Assembly: GCA_002083615.1 (NCBI GenBank)
Contig: MSXO01000044.1
Location: 1-44,178 of the forward strand
DNA from: Proteobacteria bacterium ST_bin11
GTDB lineage: Bacteria; Pseudomonadota; Gammaproteobacteria; Methylococcales; Methylomonadaceae
Reading direction: 5' to 3'
Length of the DNA: 44,178 nucleotides
Shown: positions 18,801 through 29,000 of the stretch, in pieces
Layout of the letters: every line of letters starts with the position of its first letter
Numbering within the stretch: the first letter of the stretch is position 1
The notes under the pieces: model-generated
The model's input: only the letters and a program-made list of their open reading frames with translations
Told to the model about the DNA's origin: nothing
Databases searched by the model: none
Program-made: the position numbers and the translations under genes

Positions 18801-19526
18801 AAGCAGGCGACGAGCATTCGTCTTTTCACCTGGGACGACGGCTCGCAGAGTCTCAAGTTTGGCGACACAGAGATCACACTCGTTCCCGTGGAAGGTTTCG
18901 ATGAGAAGTCCGAGGACGGTAAGCGCGCCTATTATCAAGGTAACAACAGCTACTCTCCCGACAAAATTTTCATTTCCGATCGGGAAGTCTACATCGACGG
19001 TCATCTGTATATTTCCGCCGAGGAAAGCGATCGACTCTTCAAGTCGCTCAACGGTGTGATTGGACTTCAAGCGAAGAAGAAGGAACAGGATATTCACAGC
19101 GTGTTTTCTTCGTCGTCATCATCGTCGTCGTCTTCTTCCACTTCTTCTTCGCAGGCGCCTCCTCTGCTTCCTCGGCCATCTGCAATTGAAAGTGGAGACA
19201 ACGTCAGCAACTTTTTCGATGGTGGTGAAGACAGTCTTGAAGAACGCAAAGGCTTCTACCTTGGAATTGGAGTAGCTCCACCCATTGCTCCAGCTTATTA
19301 TTCATCGCCTCCCGATGGATTCTTCGAGACAGCTGTCTATCCTGGCATGGTGTACTATCCTTCGTATGGTTATGCTTGGCCAGGATGGTATGCTGGTTGG
19401 AGACGTGGACGTTTCAGAGGTGGCTATCGTCGTCCCTATTGGCGTGGAGGACCTGTACGACGACCAGGCGGTGGTGGATTTCGAGGTCCTCCTCGAGGTG
19501 GTGGTGGACGAGGTGGACGTCGTTAA
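15882..19526 (+). CDS. Large virion/core-type protein with Lys-Pro-Ala repeats, Ser tract and RGG tail
   Basis: This 1214-residue protein has a mosaic build. Residues 1-190 are Thr/Val/Tyr/Gln-rich and low in complexity. Residues of about 190-310 are very basic with repeated KPAKSPKPAKPAK and KAPKPAKPTKAPK units, similar in style to histone H1 tails and to the PAPK repeats of some chlorovirus proteins. Residues of about 315-1070 look like a globular, otherwise unrecognised region. A serine tract lies at about 1076-1090. The final 80 residues are Tyr/Pro/Gly-rich and end in an RGG-box (RGGYRRPYWRGG, GGGRGGRR). Such basic and RGG parts normally bind nucleic acid, so packaging or condensation of viral DNA or RNA binding is plausible. 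AATAAA lies just after the stop. Confidence 0.88.
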   Translation: MSTAFVTTEPLLTTTTPVVVETVPRTRVIRTLDGAEVLVPEQHFASSTGQVYVPHDYVPVQGSQVQVVPGAQVHVSRTGSTYLPTTTYVPVGSGSRRPYIQPQQGIGHYGDSYYPRRSSGQPRYDGGYQQKQPSTINNSKKGGVKANYTSSPTLKGSLRTSFKPKFGGKTVNNTIIQAPPASSSQPKGRRQPKRKPEKLQPTTEKLSGAGGHKTPAKLPKKAKSGASGKTPKPEKTPKVGKPTKAPKSTKVQKPAKSPKPAKPAKSPKPAKPAKAPKPAKPTKAPKASKVKKPKTPKTKKAKRSRKNARIAAHLTSNIQAHISDLFIMKELSEKQRELFGKGTPLEVFYNALKSSGSEKLLKGTFNDDLLSIPAIVVNAHYGDGSVTMKMASLFDLENESGNNLAVGLVAKPSTQRTSRTLEVVYDTRETPFTLDFRRFYGLSFGNGVENDSNNVLFFGEDVLGGGRANDVVSVRVKLYEDVQLNSFVEHDLPVAYATFKLRRQSSQNIFDVLKVVLTVDFDPGNPEVVMYESVLDVLPELTEVGLHVGENVSFSQRDQFHRDLSAAFASSYEGSEQESAWCFESNGGRIASKNVKSDKQRVFLGDIFNTFFTFALLSQLKTLHLLESLHDPEFLRQTLSKTEHGVALAGIIENVLSSYWQQRQLEAKNTFPSLYQVLRHTTGLPQVNALTLNDVQKKFADMEKIIKSPHDKSLRDGLAKDFDHDQALTKLINSLAQTDSVENPIDAIVGDQSNIFEAVILHVFCTTLLEQSPLQFTANVFYDNFGVELQTFLKKGRSYDHPSALATNFAHMRFKDLVEVLGKIYESNRMTENFRLSDMFVAPTYLQPNTHLASSLGWMCFRSGNNVDVFFSMSNQFADLDTTVVVVIPQFGFWGVFHENTLTRKFPLRLDGYEVVNAILSVVQNLDVSPSHVQSIDFLPQSFYAHEHAVVKAEEKLVISYKDFIDPYSAFVNKQATSIRLFTWDDGSQSLKFGDTEITLVPVEGFDEKSEDGKRAYYQGNNSYSPDKIFISDREVYIDGHLYISAEESDRLFKSLNGVIGLQAKKKEQDIHSVFSSSSSSSSSSSTSSSQAPPLLPRPSAIESGDNVSNFFDGGEDSLEERKGFYLGIGVAPPIAPAYYSSPPDGFFETAVYPGMVYYPSYGYAWPGWYAGWRRGRFRGGYRRPYWRGGPVRRPGGGGFRGPPRGGGGRGGRR
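16560..16800 (+). repeat. Short tandem repeat coding for Lys-Pro-Ala units
   Basis: Imperfect repeats of CCTGCGAAGTCGCCAAAG and CCTGCGAAACCTGCGAAG type occur here, coding for KPAKSPKPAK-like units within the 1214-residue gene. The near-identical DNA copies at about 16645-16710 indicate recent expansion. Confidence 0.8.
19107..19151 (+). repeat. TCN serine tract (with one Thr)
   Basis: Fifteen codons, fourteen Ser and one Thr (ACT at 19140-19142), inside the 1214-residue gene between the globular part and the RGG tail. Confidence 0.88.
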
Positions 19527-19575
19527 GAATAAAGAATTTTTTTTCTCCTTGAAGAAGTAAAAACTTTTGTTGTAG

Positions 19576-20061
19576 ATGGCAAGTTGTTCTGACGACGTTC
19601 AGCCTCTGGCCTTTGACGTAGAAGAAAGCATCTTTAGCGATCCAAAGTTTTTTCTTCAGACTCATTGTGTCGCTGCGACAAGCGTCCGGCAGTTCTCTAC
19701 GATTGGCAATATTTTTCTTGATTCTGCGGTTCTGTCGACTCCGCTTTTATCCTCGGCGAAGAAACGAAGTGTGTTTGACTGGTGTAGGAATTGTCGGAAA
19801 AGCGTTCACCGACTTGTATTCAACTGCGCTTGTTCTGTGGAATGCGCTCTCGCCTATCATCACGAAGACAAAGATGTACGTGAATTCATTGAAGCTCGCT
19901 ACAATCTCGAAACAAACTATGCAAGGCTAGAAACTGTTCCACTGCCTCGACTGGACGCGTATTTAAGCCAGCTCTACAAACAAGACGATCCTCGACTCGC
20001 CTGCTACACCAAGCAACTTTCAGATAATATTGTCGACGGTGAACGATGGTCTAAACGCTAG
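19576..20061 (+). CDS. Small FCS/MYM-like zinc-finger protein
   Basis: This 161-residue protein carries C70-x2-C73 and, 12 residues further, C86-x3-C90 in the context NCACSVECALAYHHED. This is the layout of FCS/MYM-type fingers (CxxC...FCSxxCAxAY). In nucleocytoplasmic large DNA viruses a finger of this kind occurs in the VLTF2-like late transcription factor, where it is followed by a helix and a proline-containing segment. Here RYNLETNYARL and VPLPRLDAYLSQL follow. The resemblance is suggestive only; many cellular proteins share the finger. There is no signal peptide. The gene is convergent with the giant gene, with 37 bp between the stops. Confidence 0.83.
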   Translation: MASCSDDVQPLAFDVEESIFSDPKFFLQTHCVAATSVRQFSTIGNIFLDSAVLSTPLLSSAKKRSVFDWCRNCRKSVHRLVFNCACSVECALAYHHEDKDVREFIEARYNLETNYARLETVPLPRLDAYLSQLYKQDDPRLACYTKQLSDNIVDGERWSKR

Positions 20062-20098
20062 TCGCCTACATAAATCTTGTTTATTCACTCTGTTGAAG

Positions 20099-23000
20099 TT
20101 AATCTTGTTTGATCGACGATGATGTTGAATTTGTTAGACGAAGCAGAGGTTGGATTAAATCGCTAACCACTCCGTCGTCTTCTTCATCCGAACCTCGAGT
20201 TGGCGAAGGACTGCGTCGACGTTTGGTTGGTTTGCGAGTTTCTCGTCTAATTGTCCAGGCGATTTCCCGAATGACAAATCCAATCACTGCCAATCCTGTA
20301 AGTGCCAAGAAGATTGCCAGGTAGACGACGATCTCCTTGTAGTTGGTCATTTCGTCGAGAGCGGCGCAGCACCCACATGAATCGTCGGGAAACGTGGAAT
20401 TCTCGTCGGGATTCGTTTGAATACAGTAGACGCCATCAATTTGACAGACACCGTCTTCAGTACTGATGACGATGTCGAAGAGTTCCGTACACAGAGTTAG
20501 ATCTTCGTTCACCGTAGTCAAGTAGACAGTGATGTCATTGTCTGTTGCCGATACAGTGATATCGCGTGCAGAGAAGTCTCCCGAAAGAGCAACGATTCCT
20601 CCCGATGCATCGCGACAACCGCAGTCAAGCCCGTTGGTTCCGGGCAGATAGGAAGACCTATTCGTCATGGCGATGAGCTGATAGGGGTTCTCGTCAGAAA
20701 GATAGCGATCAAGCCGATCGGTGGGAACGCGTCTGAGTGTGTATGCCCACGGCGATTGAAGACTTGGCGTGCACACGTAGGAGGTGAGACCGTCTTCAGG
20801 GATGTCGCATTGATCGCAGTATTGACCTGTCCAGCCTGGAGTACATGTGCAACTGAGCAAGCCAAGATTCCAGTCGCCGTTGACGCAAAGTTCGTCCAAT
20901 GTTGGATAGCCATCGCCAAAGTCCTCGATGACGTCGCGAACAAAGAGTAGGCCCGCCGAAAAAAGACAGTGAGAGTCGACGTACGGAGGGAAAAGACAGC
21001 CTTGAGGATTGCAAAGGCCTGGACCGAAAGCTCCCGTATTGTAACTGTACAACGCGATAGCGAGACTCTTGTAGGTAGCCGAGGTAACCGAAGAAAGAAG
21101 AATTGACACGTCGCATTGAATGAGAAGATTGTAGGCGGACGCTAGCGTCGTCAGCGTATTCGAAGGAACACATGCACCATTGGCGATGTTCAAGGTAGCT
21201 GCAAGCCATTGTTGGAAGAGGAAACGCCAGGCGAACGTGCTGTACTGCACTTGCGACCATTTGTAGTAGGACTGACCACACATGGTCTTGTCTTCAAGAC
21301 CCTTGGGCCAAACGAATCTTCTGTTGGCGACACATCGAGAATTGTGTGCCGCCCACCACTCAAATGGTACCGTGCAGTTGCCTGTGCAAGCGTTTGGACT
21401 ACAGGCTCTGGAAGTGATGGTTGCCGCACAGATTGCCGTTGTTGGCGATTGAACAAGACAGGTTCCGTACTGACAGTCGTTGTCGAGATAACTACAATTT
21501 AGAGGAGCCCCAGCAACACAAGTTCCAATGTGACAGGTGTCGTTGGTCGTACAAGGATTGGAGTCTGCGTTGCAACTCGATCCTTCGTTGGCAATCTGTG
21601 CTTGACAGAGTCCACTCTGAGAGTTGCAGACGCCAACGCTACACTGTGAGTCGAAGAGAGAACAGTTGACTTGAACTCCACCTCCACACGATGCGTCAAA
21701 TCCAGAGCACGTTTCGCCTTGGGTGCAAGGATCGCCGTCGCTGCAGAGAAGACTGCTGCTTGCATAGTAGGTTACACAGGTTCCAAAGTAGCAGCCCGAG
21801 TAGGAAATACACTGACCCCACTCTGTTCCCGTGCAAGGAATGCCATTGACAAGATTTGTGTACGTACACTGCTTGTTCACTTCGTCGCAATAACCCTCTG
21901 TGCACTCTGTGTTGAATGCAGAACAATCGGTTGGCTCATCGTTGACACATTGACCGTGATGACAGATGGTCGAATAGCAAAAGATGTCGCTTTCGCAGGT
22001 GGTTCCATCGGCAATCTTGTCGTCGTGCGGGCAATAATCGTTGCCAAGAACACACATGTCTGCTACGTCGCAGCCAGTTAAGTCGGCTTCGCGACAAATC
22101 AGTCCTGGATTGTAGGTTCTACTGCAAATACCCGACGAACAGACGTCCCGACCAGAACAAGGTCCGGCGGGCATGCCAGTATCACAAGGTGTTTCATCGG
22201 CGAGATTAACGATAGAGCAGGATCCGTCACCGTTGCACTGTGCCACTTGACACTGTTCGTCTTGAACTTGAACGTAGTCGCAATAACCGTAGATACCAGC
22301 TTGGCAAACGCCCGAGGCGGTGCATGTGTCGCCAAGACTACATACATTTTCGTCGTTACACCAACGTCCTTCAACATTGACGTTAAGACAGCCTCCAGTC
22401 TCTGGAATGCAGATGGACGAAGGATCACACCAACTCGTGGCCGTACAATCAACACGTTCGATACTATTGCAAACGCCATTCATACAAACTGAATTGTCCG
22501 AGCAGTAGTCTGCGTTTGAACAAGCCGAGCCATCGGAAAGCACCACGTACGTGCAAGCGCCAGACTCTGGATTACAGCCTGTGCTAACACGACACGGATT
22601 CGATGTGTCGCACTCTACGGTGGACGTCGGGAGACAGTGACCTTGAGCATCGCATTGAGATGTGATTGCACAAAGATCTCCACTACTCGAACAAGGTGTT
22701 GTTGCAGCGACATTCTCGTGCAGACATTGGCCAAGTTGATAGTCGCAAGTGTCTTCGGTACAATCGTTTTCGTCGTTGCAGTTAGGAGGAATTCCAAGAA
22801 CACAGGTTCCCAGTGAGCAATGTTCTTCGCCGTTGCAAAATTGTCCGTCTTCACAACCTGACGTTGCAAGATCGTCGGCAGAGTAGGCGCAAGTTCCTCC
22901 GTCGCAGAAAGGCTTCTTACATGGGATGTAAGGACAATCTGAGTCAATGGTGCACGAAGAACAGTCGTTGTCGACGGTGAAGAGACAGCCAATTTCCGGA

Positions 23001-26000
23001 GTACAATAGGAAACACCGCAGAAGAATTCGTTGAAGCAATTAGTTTCCTGACCTCCACCGCAAACGCCGCTAGTGCAAGTGGTGTTCGTTGTGCATTCGT
23101 TGCCGTCGTCGCATTCAATACCATCAACTTGATCGTAGAGACAGCCATGAACTGGATCGCATCGAGGCACGTAGCAAGGGTTGTCTGCGTAGTCCGTGCA
23201 TTGAAGATCGGCAACACCAACGCACACTCCATTGAAGCACATGTCCGTTGAAGTGCACGTGTTTCCATCGTTGCAAGGATAGTGATCGGGAAATGGAGGC
23301 GTGGAACAAAGTCCAGTGTCAGGATCGCAGACACCTTGCTGATGACACTGGGACAAGCTTTCGCAAAGAACGCTAGTCTGGCCAAGACATTCTCCGTACT
23401 GGCAGGTGTCTCCCTGGGTGCATAGATTTCCATCGTCGCAGGGTGAATTGTTGTCCATGAAGATGTAGGCACACTCACCCGTTGTTGGAATGCATCGACC
23501 TTCGAGCTGACAGCTGTTTTGAGGAGGACAACTCGTCGTAAGATTCTCGTCGGCAATGCAGTTGCCTACACCATCGCAAAAGCTTGCAGCACAGAGATTG
23601 TCGATGTTGCATTGCCTACTGGAGCTTGAGTACTCTGGAACACAGAGTCCAGATCCCGAATCACAGGAATAAGAGTCGATGCATTCTGTAGGCTGAGGAC
23701 AAGGTTTGTCGTGAGTTGCGCACGCACCGTAAGATGTACACGTTCCTCCGTACTGACAAATGTCGTCTACGGAACAACTACTTGAAGCGTGAACTGGCGT
23801 GCCAATACACTGAGGTTCGCCAAATATCGACTGGCATTCATACTCCATACAGTCGGTATTCTCTGGACATTCGTGAGCAATGCCCATGCAAACACCAAGT
23901 ACGCAAGTGTCGTTGCTCGTGCACACGCTATTGTCATTGCAAGCCACGTTGCTCAGTGGAGTGAAGATGCAGCCGAGAAGAGGGTCGCAACTATCCTCCG
24001 TGCAATCGTTGTAATCGTCGCAGTCGAGCTGAAAGATCGACGCGCATACTCCGTTGCTCGTACAATATTCTTCGCCGTTACAGAGGTTTCCATCTGAACA
24101 TCGAGTACCGATGCTCTCGGAGATGTAGCGACATACGTTGTTTGCACACACTGCCTGCTGGCATTTCTTCACGGGACAGTCTCCGTCGACAAAGCATATG
24201 GAAGTATCGCCAACATAGGTATTCACGCAGCCAACATCTGCTAGACAACTGTCTTCTGTGTCTGGATTGTTGTCGTCGCACTGAAGAGGGATCCAACCTG
24301 GATAGCAGATGCCGTCGACACCACAGAAATCGCCAATAGTACACGGGTTGCCGTCGTCGCAGCTGTGCATGTACAAAGGTGTAGCGACACAGCCGTATTC
24401 CATGTCGCATGTGTACTCGACGCATGGGTTGTTGTTGACGACGATCTCGGAGCAGTTGAGTGCGTTCGACGACACGCAGTTTCCACCAAGGCAAAACTCT
24501 TCTCCGTCGCAAGCATCGTTATTGAGAACGCAGCGAGTATAGTCGTCGAGAGGAGTGGAAACACAGCCTAGAGACGCCTCAACACACTCGGAGATACTAC
24601 ACGACGTGGAAAAGGTAGAACAGTCAACAGCTTCGCCAACACATTCTCCCACGCTGTTGCATTTGTCGTTGAAGGTGCAGTAGAGACCGCTATCACAAGA
24701 ACCTCCAACGTTTGTGGCCTGTGTAGTACACTGTCCATAGCGACATACTCCAACAAGACAGTCTTCGTCGAGATAACTACAATCCTGCGTCACGCCAGAA
24801 CAAGAGAGGGTTTCTTGATTGCAAACGTCGAAAGTCGTGCAAGGATCTCCGTCGTCACAGAGAACAAGATTGTCCGTGACGATGAACGACCATTGATAGG
24901 CATTCTCGGCGATGTTGCAAACACTGCAAGGGTCATCAGCTTTTTGAGCGCCGTCTTCGATACACATGCCATCGATGTAACAGTGAGCGTCGATGACATT
25001 GTTGGTACACATGCCACATGGCGAAAGACAGGTGTTTTCCGTACATCCGTTGAAATCCTCGCAGAGCTTTGGACTTCCAATGCATCCATCCATTGTGCAG
25101 ACATCGTTGTACGTGCAAGCATCGTTGTCGTCACAGGAAACTCCGATAAGAGGAATTCCTTCGCAAGAGCCAGTCAAAGGATTGCAAATGTTCTCGACGC
25201 AAAGCTCTTGAACACCTGAGCACTCGAGCGAAGCGGTAACAACACATTGACCTTGATTGTTGCATTGACTGCTCGCTGCACACATGTCCGTTGTCTCGCA
25301 TGACATATCTTCGTAGGCCTGACCATCGAATATACACCGACCTTGCGCTTCATCGCAATAGTCATAGGTGCATTCGTTGTAGTCGTTGCAGAGAATGGAA
25401 GTTCCTGTGCACAGACCATAGCCATTGCACTCGTCGTGTGTTGTACACGAGAGACCATCGTCGCAAGCTGTCCCCAGGATAGAATAGCTCGGAACGCATG
25501 TACTTCCAGAACAAGTGAGTGTCACACATTGAGTCTGGGGAAGAGCAAGACAGTCTGCAGTGGTGGAGCACACCGATCCACAATATTCGTCAACTTGGCC
25601 ATCGCAGTTATCGTCGATACCGTTTCCGCAGATTTCCGCTACAGGAAGAACTTCGCCAACACACGTGCTCACGGGAATTGATCCTGATCCATCACATTGG
25701 TATTGTCCGGCAGCGCAAGCACCGAGTCCCCCTCCACACGGACCCTCGGTGTTGTCCCAGGGTGTAAACGTGCATAGACCAAGTACATTGTTGCAGGTGT
25801 CTCGAGTACAAGAATTGCCGTCAGAGCAAACGACTGGAGTACCGGCAATCTTTAGGCCAGACGTGGCGTTGCAAGTTTCCACGCCGTTGCAATAGAGGCC
25901 ATCGTCGTAATTGATCGCTGGGCCACGAACGCACACTGGATTATAGGGATCGGTGATGTTCCAGTAGTCTTCGAAGCAGAGATTGTCGTCAAAGTGACAG

Positions 26001-29000
26001 CGACTTCCCGAAGGGGTGAGATAGAGAGGGCAGGTCTTATCAATGCCTGTGCAAGTGGAGTTGACGGCACAAAGACCGATTGCAGGCCCGCAAACGTAAC
26101 CTCGAGGACGAACCTTGTCCGAAGGACACTGTGTTGACACGCTGTTGCAACGATCTTCCACGTCGCAATCTCCTTCGGCGACTCGACAAACATGACTGTT
26201 GTCGAAGAGAGGTTGAACGTTGCAAAATGCTGCGTTGCCAGGACAATAGCTCGTTGGCATGCACACTCCCAGCGAAGCCTTGCACACTGTCGACGAAGTC
26301 ATGAACGAGTCGCTAGGACAGCCAATATCCACGCCAGAACATCGTTCTTCCAGATCACAATCGCCTGCAACGCTGCGACAAACCGTGGAGTTGTCGAGGA
26401 GAATGTTTGCCGGGCAGCCTGGAGCGCTTCCACTGCACACACTGTCTAGCTGGCAAGCGCCTTGAGAAGGAGCGCAGATGTAGCCAGCCGGTAGAAGCAC
26501 ATCGATAGGACAAACTGCAGAGTTGCCCGTGCAGTATTCAGCTGGATCACAGGTTCCATTGGAGATACGACAAATGGCCGACGACGAGTAGAAGATGTTC
26601 GCTGGACACGCAGTGGTTACGCCATCACAAGTCTCTGCAGGGTCACAATCTCCAGCGGAAGCACGGCACTCAGTTCCAGGCGGTTCGACTGTGTCCGCTG
26701 GACAACTTGAACTGTTGCCAGGACAGTACTCGACGACGTCGCACTGATCGACCTTGGGACGGCAGGGAGTAGATGAATCGTAAAAGTAGGAAGCGGGACA
26801 CGTCTTGTCCAAGGGTAGGCCGCTACAGTAGCTCACCGACTGACAAGGTCCAGTGGAATTTCTACACACGAAGGTGTTTGGCTGTACCCCGTCTGCGGGA
26901 CAAACACCATTCACTCCAGAGCACGTCTCTGGAACATCGCAATCATCGGTTTTATTTCTACAGACGTAGCCGAACGCCTGGAAAGAGTCGGCGGGACAGC
27001 TCGAGGATACGCCATCACAACGTTCTTCGATATCACAGTCGCCCGTTGAATTCCTGCACACTCTTGATGAATTGTAGCGAACGTCAGAAGGGCAAATACC
27101 ACAGGTTGAGCCAGAGCAGGTACAATACTCTGCTGGATCGCAATCGCCCGTGGAACTCCTGCATACGTGACTATCGTTCGTTCCATAGGTTGTGCTCTGA
27201 CACGCCTTGGACACACCGTTACACAAGCCAATACTCACACAAGGTCCCGCCACTGAACACATAGTGCCATTTGATTGAATTGAGTCGCTAGGACAGACAG
27301 CACTCACGCCAGAGCACATTTCGGGGATGTCGCAGAGATCAGTCTGCGATCGACAAACATAGTTCAGACTTGCCGAGATGAACGCACACTGCGAGCTACA
27401 GCAGGTTCCTCCAAGACCTCCATTGTTCGAACCAAGATCACATTGTTCACCGAGATCGACAACGCCGTTGCCACAACAGTTCATCGTTATTGTTCTTGCA
27501 TAGTAAATGTAGGAGTTCGTTGCAGCACAGAAGAGCGTTCTCACCGTCACGACAAGCGTTCCTGTGACCGAAGCGTTGAACGTGAGATGCGTTGTGTTCA
27601 AAGTTGATAGCAGTCCTGGAATGTTCAAACCACCAGTGTCCTTGACGCTGAAGAGCTCAAGTTGAAAGCCAAAATTACTGGTGGTTGTCGTCAGCGCCAA
27701 AGTCGCCAAGGACACTGAGCGAGAGCAGTTCACAGAGACAGCCGCGATTAGAGGAAATCCAATGTCTGGCGACGAAGCATTACACGTTGATGTACAACAC
27801 GATGCATAGTCACCTGCTGTATCACAGGTTTCGTTCACGTCGAGAATGCGATCGCCACACACTGGCGCACAGACTCCCTGGTAGGTCTGTGATCCACCCG
27901 AGAACAAATTGGGATATTGATCGTAGAGCGTGACTGTTCTAGGCTTGGGCATGCGGACATCTGGACAGGTATTTACATCTGCAACAGAATAGTAATAGTT
28001 ATTTCTACCACAGGTCCTGTCTCCAAATGGTCCGTTTAAACAGCAAGTTCCCGCTCCATATGGAGGAATTGCAGGACACGCCGCAGTTGAATTGGTATAG
28101 GCACCACAATTTGCTTGTTTCAAAGATGCAAAACACGTTCTCAAAGAACAATCACATTGTGTGGGGTAAGCCACAACGGGGGTCGTTGCATATCTAGTGC
28201 AAAATGCATAAGTTCCTATGTATCTGAGATATAAGCAAGCATTGGGATTTGTACTTTCTTGCATGTAGATTCGACGGATAAAGTAGCGAGCGCCTCCAGT
28301 CTGCGTGCAGTAAGGCGTGGAAATGTTCAAGATGTACGTGCCGATATACGGATTTTTCCAGGAAAGCGTGGTCGACGTGAACGTCCACACCGGAGGAAAC
28401 GTGGGAACATAGGTGTAAGCATCGGGAACGGCAGAGACGATTTGATAGCCAAGAGGGTAGTTGGCCGATCCAGCGGTAAATCCAATGGACGTCAACAAAG
28501 TTGAAAGAGTTGTAGGACCCATTGTGTACGTGACGTTCGTATCATAGAGATCGGTGTTCACAACGGTGAGATTCGTTGCCAAAGAACAGGAATTGAGGCA
28601 ACAGCCTCCCGCCGTAGTGTTGTCGCATTGTTCGCCAAGATTCACGACGTTGTTGCCACAGCAGTTCATAGAGATGTTGCGTGTAGCGTAGATGTACGAA
28701 GAGGTGGTATTGCACGTTGGTGTCCTAAAGACCACCAAAGCGCTTCCGGTAAAGCCTTGGCTGAAAGTTAGAGTGGTGCCATCGAAAGATGCGGTCAATC
28801 CTGCAACGCCCGTGGATTGATTGTAGAGCTGCCAAGCCAAGTCAAAGTTAGAAGTTCCTGTAAGCGCCAATGTTGTAGTGGTCATTGCAGCAAGACAAGA
28901 AGCTGCTGAAACGGAAGCAGTCGAAGCAACGTTCGTCGTGAAAGCGCCACAGTCTTGAGTACAACAGGATCCCATTGCACCGAGAACATAGCCCGACAGA

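Noticed and set aside
22615..23556. 313-codon frame inside the giant cysteine-rich gene, same strand, other phase
   Set aside because: It is the shifted reading of the CDDGxxCT repeats. The main frame has signal peptide, cysteine spacing and membrane anchor.
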